Shown here piece by piece: positions 26,132 through 35,383 of a DNA stretch of 64,000 nucleotides (the stretch's first letter is position 1; the number at the start of each line of letters is the position of its first letter). The position numbers and the translations under genes were made by a program. Origin of the DNA: Paenarthrobacter aurescens TC1 (GTDB lineage: Bacteria; Actinomycetota; Actinomycetes; Actinomycetales; Micrococcaceae); the NCBI GenBank assembly GCA_000014925.1, contig CP000474.1, positions 186,001-250,000 of the forward strand, in the 5' to 3' direction. The notes under the pieces are model-generated. The model was not told where the DNA came from. It searched no databases and saw only the letters and a program-made list of their open reading frames with translations.

Positions 26132-26428
26132 TCAGGGTGTTTCAGGGTCCTCAGATGCCGGGGGATCATCCTGGGGGAGCTCATCCGCGTAGGGTGCGCG
26201 TGGGCCGCCGTGGTTGTTCAGGAGATCATTGGCGGCCATGGCCAGCAGGTCGCGTTCGAGTTCCGGGATGGAGAGCATGCCCTGCAGGTAGGCCTCCACC
26301 TCGTACTCACCCACGGACCCGCCGATACTGAAGTAATACAGCCAGAGGTTGCCGATGTTGATGCCCGCAGCATCGATCGCGGCTCGGAGTTTGCTCCGTT
26401 GCTCGGGTTCGTTGATGTCGAAGCCCAT
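26132..26428 (-). CDS. Small protein paralogous to the one at 28089 (ANTAR-associated)
   Basis: A 98-residue acidic protein directly downstream (10 bp) of a GAF-ANTAR gene. Its central part, with NLWLYYFSIGG followed by E-x4-YLQG, aligns with the protein at 28089 (GLWAYYYGIGG, YLNG). The rest is helical, ending in an Asp/Pro-rich tail. I do not recognise the family. Two copies, each immediately after a GAF-ANTAR gene, argue for a functional link such as a binding partner or modulator. No signal peptide or membrane segment is present. Confidence 0.75.
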   Translation of the reverse strand: MGFDINEPEQRSKLRAAIDAAGINIGNLWLYYFSIGGSVGEYEVEAYLQGMLSIPELERDLLAMAANDLLNNHGGPRAPYADELPQDDPPASEDPETP

Positions 26429-26438
26429 GTCCGGCGCC

Positions 26439-27161
26439 CTAGTTCTTGTCTGCCGGGATCCCGGCGACTATCTCGGCGCTGATGTGGTGCAGTGAACTGC
26501 CGTGATCGCGGGTGTGTTTCAGGAGGCGCTGGAGAGCAAGCTCGTGGGGGATCCCGTGACGTTCCATGAGCATGCCACAAGCACGGTTGACCAGGTCCCG
26601 GCTTTGGAGGGCTGACTGCAGGCCCTCGCTGATGCGCTTGGGAGTCTCGGCACTTTGGATATGGGACAGAAGGGTGGCCGCGGGGGAAGCGAAGAGTTCC
26701 AAGAGGTTGGCGGTTTCGGTGTCATAAGCAGCCGGCTCCGGTGAATAGACCTTGATGGTGCCAAAGCTCTGTCCGCCTGCCGTAAGGGGAGCGCTGATCA
26801 CTGACCTGATGGGGAGGCTGCTCACTGCCGCACTCCACTGGGCCCAACGGGAATCATCGCTGAGATCGTGGACCAACACCGTCTCTTCGGTAGCCCACGC
26901 CGTCAGGCAAGGACCTTCGCCCAACTCGTACTGGAGGAAATCCGCCTGTTCCACTACGGAGTCCGTGAAACCCCGGCTGGTCCGGCGGCCCTGGGAATCG
27001 AGGATGGACACCCCGGCGCCAATGGTTCCGGGAACGGACTCCCTGATGGCCTGGGAAAGGTTTTGGACAGCGTGGTCCACCTTTTCCTCGGTCAGGAGGA
27101 GGCCCAGGATCCTGCCAATGGCGGTGGAGAGTTCGTCCAGAGGAAGTTGCTTCTTCGTCAT
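26439..27161 (-). CDS. GAF-ANTAR domain transcription antiterminator (copy C)
   Basis: A 240-residue regulator with a GAF sensor (about 20-160; contains ELGEGPCLTAW) and a C-terminal three-helix ANTAR RNA-binding domain (about 165-225; LQSRDLVNRACGMLMERHG). ANTAR proteins bind paired RNA hexaloop hairpins and prevent transcription termination. This copy has its own Shine-Dalgarno (GGAGAG) and a 124-bp gap upstream, so it may have its own promoter. It is the third of three paralogues in a row. The ligand of the GAF domain is unknown. Confidence 0.9.
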   Translation of the reverse strand: MTKKQLPLDELSTAIGRILGLLLTEEKVDHAVQNLSQAIRESVPGTIGAGVSILDSQGRRTSRGFTDSVVEQADFLQYELGEGPCLTAWATEETVLVHDLSDDSRWAQWSAAVSSLPIRSVISAPLTAGGQSFGTIKVYSPEPAAYDTETANLLELFASPAATLLSHIQSAETPKRISEGLQSALQSRDLVNRACGMLMERHGIPHELALQRLLKHTRDHGSSLHHISAEIVAGIPADKN

Positions 27162-27285
27162 GGTTTTCTCTCCGGCCCTTCGTGTCGGCTGGCCGACATG
27201 ACAATTTCAGCGGTCCTTTGAAGTCCGCCTCAGGCTTCCAGCCTAGTGGTTCCCGCCAAACAAAGATCGGACCAAATGGGGGATC

Positions 27286-28077
27286 TTATTCCTCAAATGA
27301 GATCAAAGTCTCTTGGTCGCCCGCGACACCTGCGATGACAGTTGCCGCCACACTGCGGAGCTTGATATTCCGGTGGCTCGAAGCTTTGACCAGGATCTGG
27401 AACGCGGCTTCACGGCTACAGCGGTTCTGCCCCATGATGATTCCGACGGCGGTATCGATCGTGGTGCGGGACTCCAACGCCGCGGTGAGGTTCTCACGCG
27501 CATCCCGCAGCTGGGCCATCTTCAACGCGAGGCGAAGCGACTTTGCAGCTGTAGCGGTGACGCGTTCAGCGGCTTGGATGTCCTCCTGGGAGAACCCGTG
27601 AGGACGCGTGGAATACAGGTTCACAACGGCTTCGCCGGTGCCCTGCAGTTCCATGGGAAGCGCCAGGATTGATCGCACTTTCATGGCCCTAACAGCCGTC
27701 ATATAGGAGTGCCAGCGTTCCTCCGTGTTTACGTCAGGGACGTGCGAGACGGTGCGGGTCCGCAGAGCGGTGAGGCAGGGGCCGTCACCGAAGCTGTTCT
27801 GCATCTTGTCCAACCTCCGCGCCAAGGCGTCGCTGTGCGCGATGGTTACGGGTTTTTTCTGCCGGACAACGGTGACTCCGCAAGCGATAGTGTTCCCGAT
27901 CCTGGTCAACTTCGCAGCAGTCATTTCGGCAAGGTCCTGAAGGAACTCGCGGATATCCTCGTTTTCCACGAGGATATCCTGCAAACGCACCAGAAAGTCC
28001 GTCAGATCCGCGGTGTCCTGCTGGCGCAGCCCGTTGGGAGGGCTTCCGATGTGGTGCGATGGCTGAGTCTCAGTCAT
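27286..28077 (-). CDS. GAF-ANTAR domain transcription antiterminator (copy B)
   Basis: A 263-residue paralogue: GAF domain about 30-175 (FGDGPCLTALRT) and ANTAR domain about 185-245 (LESRTTIDTAVGIIMGQNRCSREAAF). The Q-N-R-C-S motif is shared with copy A, so B and A are closer to each other than to C. AAAGGA precedes the ATG. It lies 11 bp downstream of the small protein gene at 28089. Confidence 0.9.
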   Translation of the reverse strand: MTETQPSHHIGSPPNGLRQQDTADLTDFLVRLQDILVENEDIREFLQDLAEMTAAKLTRIGNTIACGVTVVRQKKPVTIAHSDALARRLDKMQNSFGDGPCLTALRTRTVSHVPDVNTEERWHSYMTAVRAMKVRSILALPMELQGTGEAVVNLYSTRPHGFSQEDIQAAERVTATAAKSLRLALKMAQLRDARENLTAALESRTTIDTAVGIIMGQNRCSREAAFQILVKASSHRNIKLRSVAATVIAGVAGDQETLISFEE

Positions 28078-28088
28078 TTCCCGTCCTT

Positions 28089-28346
28089 TTACCAGCTCGC
28101 CGATCGTCCCGGGCTCTCATTGCCGAGCTCTTCGAGGGCGGTGTCCACCAGAGCCATTTGGGCCTGATCGAGCGTTGTTAGACCGTTGAGGTATCCGTCG
28201 AGGTCGAATTCGTCAGCGTTCCCTCCGATGCCGTAATAATAGGCCCACAAACCGTTGAGGCTCAGGCCTGCGTCCCTGAATCGCTCGCCCGCAAACTTGC
28301 GCGGCGGATCCGGCGCGGCATCTGCGGAATTAAGGGGTCCAGTCAT
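28089..28346 (-). CDS. Small protein paralogous to the one at 26132 (ANTAR-associated)
   Basis: An 85-residue acidic protein whose start lies inside the end of GAF-ANTAR copy A (17-base overlap), so translation is probably coupled. Its core GLWAYYYGIGG, then E-F-D-L-D-G-YLNG and a C-terminal helix match the protein at 26132. The conserved pattern is LW-x-YY-x2-IGG-x3-E-x4-YL-x-G. No known family is recognised. The coupling suggests a stoichiometric partner of the regulator. Confidence 0.75.
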   Translation of the reverse strand: MTGPLNSADAAPDPPRKFAGERFRDAGLSLNGLWAYYYGIGGNADEFDLDGYLNGLTTLDQAQMALVDTALEELGNESPGRSASW

Positions 28347-29067
28347 GCTTCCCCGTTCCCTGGTCAGGGTCTCCTGACCGTGTCAGCATGTCCCTGGCAA
28401 TCTCGTGGAGTCTACGATCGGTATTTCTGGAAGCCAGGTGGAGAAGCTTCATGGCCGACTCACGGCTGCACCGGTTCTGCATCATGATCAGGGAGATCGC
28501 CGCGTCCACAACAGCGCGAGACTCCAGCACTGACCTCAGCCCGGCAGGATAGGGATCAGACGAATGCATGCGGAGGGCCAACCGCAAGGTCCTGGACAGG
28601 GAATCTGCATACCTCTGAACTGCGACCACGGTGTCCGGATCAAAAGCTCCCACTTCATTGGAATAGCAATTCAGCGCCGCACCGGACCCGTTGTCCGTGC
28701 TGATGGGAACGGCGAGCATGCTGCGGACATGCGCCCCTGATATCGCGTTGGCGTACCCCCGCCAGCGAATGTCGGAGTGCAGGTCTGGAATCTGCACCAT
28801 CTGCCCGGTGCGCAGCGCAGTGAGGCAAGGGCCGTCGTCGAATTCGTACTGCTTTTCGTCCAGCACACGGGCCGCTTCAGTGCTGCTGGCCACAGTGGCA
28901 GGACCGCCGTCGCGCTCCACGGTGATGGCACAGAGCATGGGTGTTTCCCCGCCCAAAAGGGAAGCAGAAATGGTTGTCAGTCCAAGGAGGAACTCTGAGA
29001 AGCCGGGACTTTCGAGGAGCAGGTCCTGCAATTCTTCGGCTGTGGGTACTGCGTTGTACTGGGCCAT
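28330..29067 (-). CDS. GAF-ANTAR domain transcription antiterminator (copy A)
   Basis: A 245-residue regulator, the first gene of the array: GAF domain about 20-160 (FDDGPCLTALRTG) and ANTAR domain about 170-230 (LESRAVVDAAISLIMMQNRCSRESAM). The ATG at 29067 follows GAGG. A 210-bp intergenic region separates it from the divergent LacI gene and must contain the promoters of both. Confidence 0.9.
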   Translation of the reverse strand: MAQYNAVPTAEELQDLLLESPGFSEFLLGLTTISASLLGGETPMLCAITVERDGGPATVASSTEAARVLDEKQYEFDDGPCLTALRTGQMVQIPDLHSDIRWRGYANAISGAHVRSMLAVPISTDNGSGAALNCYSNEVGAFDPDTVVAVQRYADSLSRTLRLALRMHSSDPYPAGLRSVLESRAVVDAAISLIMMQNRCSRESAMKLLHLASRNTDRRLHEIARDMLTRSGDPDQGTGKHDWTP

Positions 29068-29277
29068 GCGGCCTCATTCCAGCAACGCCGGAGTCCACAC
29101 ACCTCCAGCTGGCGGCTGTGCGCTCGTGATCGCGCAAAACCCGGATATCCAACTCCGGACTCCACCCGAAATCTCCTACCTCAAACACTACGCTTGTGCC
29201 CTGCAACAAGATACAGACAGCCCACCCGCTAGACGCATCTGCAACGATGTATACCAACGTAGAGAAGGAGCACCTGC

Positions 29278-30282
29278 ATGGCCGTCACCATGAACGACGT
29301 CGCACGAGCGGCTGGAGTGTCGTTGAAGACGGTCTCCAATGTCATCAACAACTACGAGTTCATCCGGCCAGCCACCAAGCAGCGCGTCCTTGATGCCATT
29401 GACGAGCTCGGCTACGAAACCAACCTGACAGCCCGCAGCCTCCGATCCGGGAAGACCAGCATGCTTGGCTTAGTGCTGGCCGACCTTTCCATCCCTTACT
29501 ACGCCGAACTGGCCTCGGACATCATGAAAGCGGCCTGGGCCCGCGGTTACCGTGTTTTGGTGGAGCAATCCGGCAACGAGGCAGAGCATGAGCAGGCTGC
29601 GCTTCAGGGCCAGTTCCGAAGCCTCACCGACGGGCTCCTCTTCATCCCGCTCGCGCTCGACGCCGAGCAGATCATCGCCGCGGCCGGCAAGAAACCGCTG
29701 GTTCTCCTGGGCGAGTTCGTGCAGGATCCGCGGCTGGACATGGTCCTCATCCAAAACCAGGAGGCTGCGGCCGCCGTCACCACGCACCTGCTGGAAGGTG
29801 GCCGCCGTCGTATAGCCGTCCTTGGCGCGCACGACGGCGACGAAGCCGGGAGCAACGGCCTCCGCCTCCGCGGGTACAGGGCGGCGCTCGCTGCCGCTGG
29901 TGTGGCATATGATCCGGCGTTGGTGGTCCCCTGCGATTGGCGGCGCGACGCCGGTGCTGACGCCACCGCGAGGTTGCTGGACAGCGGCGTGGAATTCGAC
30001 GCCGTTTTCGGGCTCAATGATGCCCTCGCTTTGGGCGCGCTCCACGAGCTCCTGGTCCGCGGACGAAAAGTCCCGGAGGAGATTGCCGTGGCCGGCTTCG
30101 ATGACATTGATGAGTCGCGGTTCGCATCGCCGTCGTTAACCACGGTGGCGCCGGGGCGGGCGGAAATTGCGGAGCGCTCCGTCGAACTCCTCATCCAGCG
30201 GATTGAAAGCAAAGACGCCGTGGCCAACGTTGAGCAGCCGGAGGCGGTGTTCGAGCTGCGTATCAGGCAGTCCGCGCCTTAG
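29278..30282 (+). CDS. LacI family transcriptional regulator
   Basis: A 334-residue repressor: N-terminal LacI helix-turn-helix and hinge helix (VTMNDVARAAGVSLKTVSNVI, then ARSLRSGKTSMLG) followed by the periplasmic-binding-protein-like effector domain. AGAAGGAG precedes the ATG. The leader contains AACGATGTATACCAACGT, which shares the AACG half-site of the operator before abfA, so autoregulation and control of the arabinofuranosidase gene are plausible. The effector is probably a sugar. Confidence 0.92.
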   Translation: MAVTMNDVARAAGVSLKTVSNVINNYEFIRPATKQRVLDAIDELGYETNLTARSLRSGKTSMLGLVLADLSIPYYAELASDIMKAAWARGYRVLVEQSGNEAEHEQAALQGQFRSLTDGLLFIPLALDAEQIIAAAGKKPLVLLGEFVQDPRLDMVLIQNQEAAAAVTTHLLEGGRRRIAVLGAHDGDEAGSNGLRLRGYRAALAAAGVAYDPALVVPCDWRRDAGADATARLLDSGVEFDAVFGLNDALALGALHELLVRGRKVPEEIAVAGFDDIDESRFASPSLTTVAPGRAEIAERSVELLIQRIESKDAVANVEQPEAVFELRIRQSAP

Positions 30283-30303
30283 GGCCTTCAGTGTTCAGGA
30301 CGT

Positions 30304-30309
30304 TAGTCT
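30304..30309 (+). promoter_or_regulatory. -10-like hexamer for leaderless start at 30317
   Basis: TAGTCT lies seven bases before the ATG, with no Shine-Dalgarno, in the same geometry as radA and the FUSC gene. Confidence 0.35.
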
Positions 30310-30316
30310 TCTATGA

Positions 30317-31417
30317 ATGAACGTGATCCCCGCTGAAGTCATCACCCCTGCCGTCCTGATCGACGTCGATGTCCTGGATCGGAACATCGAACGGATGGCG
30401 GGGAACATGCGTGGACGCGGGCTCCAGCTCCGTCCGCACGTGAAGACACATAAGACGCTGGAGATCGCCCGCAAGCAGCTCGCGGCGGGAGCCCTTGGTA
30501 TCACTGTGGCCACCATCGGCGAGGCCGAGGTATTCGCGGCGGACGGCGTGAAGGACATCTTCATTGCCTTCCCGCTCTGGGTTGAAGCGCCGCACGCGGA
30601 ACGCCTTCGCGCATTGACGGCCAAGTGCCGCCTCGCAGTCGGCGTGGATTCGGCTGAAAGCGCGACGGCGATGGGTCGCCAACTCGGGGTCGACGCAGGA
30701 AGCGTTGAGGTGCTGATCGAAGTGGACAGCGGACACCACCGTAGCGGCGTGCTGCCGGACGAAGTGGTGGATGTTGCCGAAGCAGCGGCTGCCGCCGGAC
30801 TGAGCGTGCAGGGTGTCTTCACGTTCCCCGGCCACAGCTACAAGCCCGGCATGCCCACTGGCGCGGCGAGCAACGAGAATGAGGCACTTGGCCTGGCTGC
30901 GACGGCGCTGACATCGGCAGGCTTCGAAGTGACCACCATCAGCGGAGGCTCCACACCGACGGCACTGATTGACGGCGAAACGGTGGCAACCGAGCTGCGT
31001 CCCGGCGTCTACGTGTTCGGCGACGCCCAGCAACTGGAACTCGAACGCTGCAGCTGGGACGACATCGCGCTAAGCGTGGCCGCCACGGTGGTCAGCAGGC
31101 ACGAAGCCCGCGGCGGGAACGTGCGCCGCGTGGTGCTGGACGCCGGAAGCAAGATCCTGGGCAGCGACCGCCCGGACTGGGCCACCGGATACGGGCGGCT
31201 TCCCGAATACCCCGAAGCCAAAGTGACTGCGCTGTCCGAGCACCACGCCACGGTTGTATGGCCGGATTCGTCGGAGTTGCCGCCCTTGGGCACCCGACTC
31301 CGGGTCATCCCCAACCATGTGTGCCTCACCATGAACCTCGTGGACCAAGTCATTGTGGTGCACGGCGGGGCCGTGGCGGAGCGGTGGACTGTGGCAGCCC
31401 GGGGCCGGAACAACTAA
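30317..31417 (+). CDS. DSD1/D-threonine aldolase family PLP enzyme
   Basis: A 366-residue fold-III PLP enzyme with an N-terminal alanine-racemase-like barrel and a C-terminal beta domain. The PLP lysine lies in RPHVKTHKT, and FTFPGHSY and TISGGSTPT are family phosphate-binding segments. The metal-binding His and Cys occur in PNHVCLTMN, as in D-serine dehydratase and D-threonine aldolase. It probably cleaves or dehydrates a D-hydroxyamino acid; the exact substrate is not decidable. It follows the LacI gene by 35 bp, but a leaderless -10 box suggests its own promoter. Confidence 0.88.
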   Translation: MNVIPAEVITPAVLIDVDVLDRNIERMAGNMRGRGLQLRPHVKTHKTLEIARKQLAAGALGITVATIGEAEVFAADGVKDIFIAFPLWVEAPHAERLRALTAKCRLAVGVDSAESATAMGRQLGVDAGSVEVLIEVDSGHHRSGVLPDEVVDVAEAAAAAGLSVQGVFTFPGHSYKPGMPTGAASNENEALGLAATALTSAGFEVTTISGGSTPTALIDGETVATELRPGVYVFGDAQQLELERCSWDDIALSVAATVVSRHEARGGNVRRVVLDAGSKILGSDRPDWATGYGRLPEYPEAKVTALSEHHATVVWPDSSELPPLGTRLRVIPNHVCLTMNLVDQVIVVHGGAVAERWTVAARGRNN

Positions 31418-31576
31418 GTACCAATGTGGTCCCATGGTTCATGGCCATAATTTGCGTGTCCCGTTGGGTCAATGGTTACAGGCAGGACCTCACTACAAAT
31501 CAAGGCTTACGCGATTCCGCCGCCGGGATTTCTCGGCACTTGGTGCCTCGCTAGCCCAAAGCAAACGCCAGCGCAG

Positions 31577-32098
31577 TTAGCCCAGCGCCGGAACACTCTC
31601 AAGCAGGGTGTGGAACTCCCTGTTGTGGTAGACCAGCGGAGCTGAATCTGACGGGTTGGACCGGATCTCCACAACCCTGGCTGCCAGCAGCACCGAGCCG
31701 CCCAGCGGTGCCCGGTGGATAATCTCGCAACGCAACGCCCAATCGGCCTCCCTGAGAAGGGGCTCGCCTGTGGGCAGGACCTCCCAGTCCATGGCGTCCG
31801 TGAAGCGCGGGGCCGATGGGTCCGCGAAGGCACGTACCAGCTCCAGCTGATCGGCACCGACGAGGTGGACCACTATTGTCTGCGCCGCTGCAATGACGGA
31901 GGCTGATCGCCCACTTGTCACGGAGAACGCGAGCGTCGCCGGTTCCACTGCCACCGATGCCACCGAGGAGGCCGTCAGCCCCACCGCGCCTTCCGGTCCC
32001 GCTGCGGTGACAATTGCGACTCCCGCCGGATGAGCGCGAAACGCAGCCCTGAAAAGCTCGCCGACTGGTTCGGATGGCACGGGTATGTGGTGGGTCAT
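31577..32098 (-). CDS. Flavin reductase family protein
   Basis: A 173-residue split-barrel FMN-binding protein. FRAHPAGVAIVTAAG, GLTASSVASVAVEPATLAFSV and the C-terminal PLVYHNREFHTL match flavin reductase-like domains that supply reduced FMN using NAD(P)H. GAAGG precedes the ATG. Its promoter shows a 19-bp spacer with a perfect palindrome, the hallmark of control by a MerR-family activator such as SoxR, so induction by redox-active compounds is likely. No monooxygenase partner lies nearby. Confidence 0.9.
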   Translation of the reverse strand: MTHHIPVPSEPVGELFRAAFRAHPAGVAIVTAAGPEGAVGLTASSVASVAVEPATLAFSVTSGRSASVIAAAQTIVVHLVGADQLELVRAFADPSAPRFTDAMDWEVLPTGEPLLREADWALRCEIIHRAPLGGSVLLAARVVEIRSNPSDSAPLVYHNREFHTLLESVPALG

Positions 32099-32157
32099 TC
32101 ATGCACCTTCGTGGGACTGGTTCGGTAAGGCGCCCTTCGCGGGCACACACCTGACTG

Positions 32158-32188
32158 ATGCTAGGACCTCAACTTAAGTTGAGGTCAA
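32158..32188 (-). promoter_or_regulatory. MerR/SoxR-type promoter with palindromic operator
   Basis: On the minus strand a -35 TTGACC (32188-32183) and -10 TAGCAT (32163-32158) are separated by 19 bp. The region 32165-32186 is a perfect 22-bp palindrome with half-site GACCTCAACTT. It resembles the SoxR box of enterobacteria (CCTCAA-N6-TTGAGG is shared exactly). The lengthened spacer is what MerR-family activators correct by DNA distortion. Confidence 0.8.
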
Positions 32189-32212
32189 TTCCTGAGAAAC
32201 CGACCCTCGACT

Positions 32213-32239
32213 GAGACGATTTGGAAACGTAGCCGAAAC
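32213..32239 (+). promoter_or_regulatory. Possible GlnR-type box upstream of ureA
   Basis: GAGAC, GAAAC and GAAAC occur with six-base gaps and an 11-bp period, 58-84 bp before ureA. The GTnAC half-site is missing, so the match is weaker than that at 11599. Confidence 0.3.
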
Positions 32240-32296
32240 TTCCGCTCCCTACGCTGGTCACAATCTGACCAAGTGCCCGGCGTCCAAGGAGTAACC

Positions 32297-32599
32297 ATGC
32301 ATCTTTTGCCCCGTGAGCAGGAGAAACTCATGATCGTGGTGGCTGCCGACCTCGCGCGGCGTCGCCAGGCACGAGGACTCAAACTGAACTACCCGGAAGC
32401 CGTGGCGATCATCAGCTACGAACTCATCGAAGGTGCGCGCGACGGCCGGACAGTAGCTGAACTCATGAGCTACGGAACCACCCTGCTCCGCCGCGAAGAC
32501 GTGATGGAAGGCGTGCCGGAGATGATCCACGACGTCCAGATCGAAGCCACCTTCCCCGACGGCACCAAGCTTGTTACCGTCCACAACCCCATCCGTTAG
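32297..32599 (+). CDS. ureA: Urease subunit gamma
   Basis: The 100-residue gamma subunit of nickel urease, with the conserved N-terminus [24 protein letters not shown] and VEGVPEM-like segment (here [25 protein letters not shown]). AAGGAG precedes the ATG at 32297. It is the first gene of ureABCEFGD, which hydrolyses urea to ammonia and CO2. Confidence 0.97.
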   Translation: MHLLPREQEKLMIVVAADLARRRQARGLKLNYPEAVAIISYELIEGARDGRTVAELMSYGTTLLRREDVMEGVPEMIHDVQIEATFPDGTKLVTVHNPIR

Positions 32600-32607
32600 G
32601 AGCCCCC

Positions 32608-32972
32608 ATGATCCCCGGTGAATACAGGCTCCAGCCCGGTTCCATCGCATGCAACAGCGGCCGTGACGCGATGGTCGTCGAGGTTGTGAACCGCGGCGAC
32701 CGCCCAGTCCAGATCGGTTCGCACTACCACTTCGCCGAGGCGAACCGCGCCCTCGAATTCGACCGCGAAGCCGCCTACGGGCGCCGCCTGGACATCCCCG
32801 CGGGTACAGCCGCAAGGTTCGAGCCGGGGGACAGGAAGACGGTCCAACTGATCGAACTCGCGGGGACGCGCGAGGTGCACGGCCTCAGCAACGCAGTCAA
32901 CGGAAAGCTCGACGGCGGCACTGCCGTAGCCGGGGAACCCCGCCCGGGCATCGCAGCGGAAAGGGACCACCA

Positions 32973-32976
<4 letters not shown>
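32608..32976 (+). CDS. ureB: Urease subunit beta
   Basis: The 122-residue beta subunit. [33 protein letters not shown] and the [20 protein letters not shown] segment are canonical. TAGGAG precedes the ATG, nine bases after the ureA stop. Its stop overlaps the ureC GTG start by four bases. Confidence 0.97.
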
Positions 32977-34703
<1,727 letters not shown>

Positions 34704-34711
34704 GAGCACCC

Positions 34712-35185
34712 ATGATCATCGAAAAAATCCTGGGCAACCTGCACCAACAGCCCGACGCCTACGCTAGCCACCACAAAGAAAAAGTAGTCCTGCCCAGCAC
34801 CCTCCTCGTCAAACGCATCCAACGCGTCACCACCGACCACGGCAAAGAACTCGGCATCCGCCTACCCGCAGGAACCGGAGACCTCCGCGACGGCGACATC
34901 CTCGCCATCGACCAGCACAACATCATCGTCGTCTCCGTGCTGCCCACCGACGTCCTGGTGATAAAGGCGCGGACAATCCACGAAATGGGCGTCGTGGCAC
35001 ATTCGCTCGGCAACCGGCACCTGCAGGCACAATTCTTTGACGGCTCATCCGAGTACGGGGCCGAAGTTATGGTGTGCCAGTACGACCACACGGTCGAAGA
35101 CTATCTGAAGAGCGTCGGCGTCCCCTACGACAGGCAAGAGCGGGTCATGCCGGTGCCGTTCCGCCATGCTGAACATTCGCACTAA
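34712..35185 (+). CDS. ureE: Urease accessory protein UreE (nickel metallochaperone)
   Basis: A 157-residue UreE that delivers nickel to the apo-urease complex. The N-terminal peptide-binding domain and the C-terminal metal-binding domain (GNRHLQAQF, YDHTVEDYLKSVGVPY) are present. The C-terminus ends in only a short His-containing tail (FRHAEHSH) rather than a long poly-His stretch. The ATG at 34712 follows TAGGAG, eight bases after the ureC stop. Longer frames extend antiframe into ureC. Confidence 0.95.
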   Translation: MIIEKILGNLHQQPDAYASHHKEKVVLPSTLLVKRIQRVTTDHGKELGIRLPAGTGDLRDGDILAIDQHNIIVVSVLPTDVLVIKARTIHEMGVVAHSLGNRHLQAQFFDGSSEYGAEVMVCQYDHTVEDYLKSVGVPYDRQERVMPVPFRHAEHSH

Positions 35186-35202
35186 AGCCGTGTGCCGCGT
35201 CA

Positions 35203-35344
35203 GGTTGGGTTCGCACGCTTGCGCTTCGCTGGGAAGGGGGCCGTGCCCGTCCCCAGCCGCTCCCAACCTTCGCAAGCTCAGGTCGGGGCCCTCGCGGCAG
35301 TGGGCCCCCCACGTGGCCCACCACACCGCGGCCCCCTTCCCAGC
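35203..35344. repeat. Structured inverted-repeat element 1 in the urease operon (ureE-ureF gap)
   Basis: A 198-bp gap holds a strongly structured element. Perfect 15-base outer arms (GCTGGGAAGGGGGCC at 35228-35242 with 35330-35344) enclose GTGGGCC/GGCCCAC. A further pair GGTTGGG (35203-35209)/CCCAACC (35262-35268) interleaves with GCTTGCG (35217-35223)/CGCAAGC (35271-35277) in a pseudoknot order. The core GGGCCGTGCCCG at 35238-35249 recurs exactly in the element at 36706. Confidence 0.7.
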
Positions 35345-35383
35345 TCCGCTCAATCGCGCCATCCTCACCTCCGGCGGTGTGTT

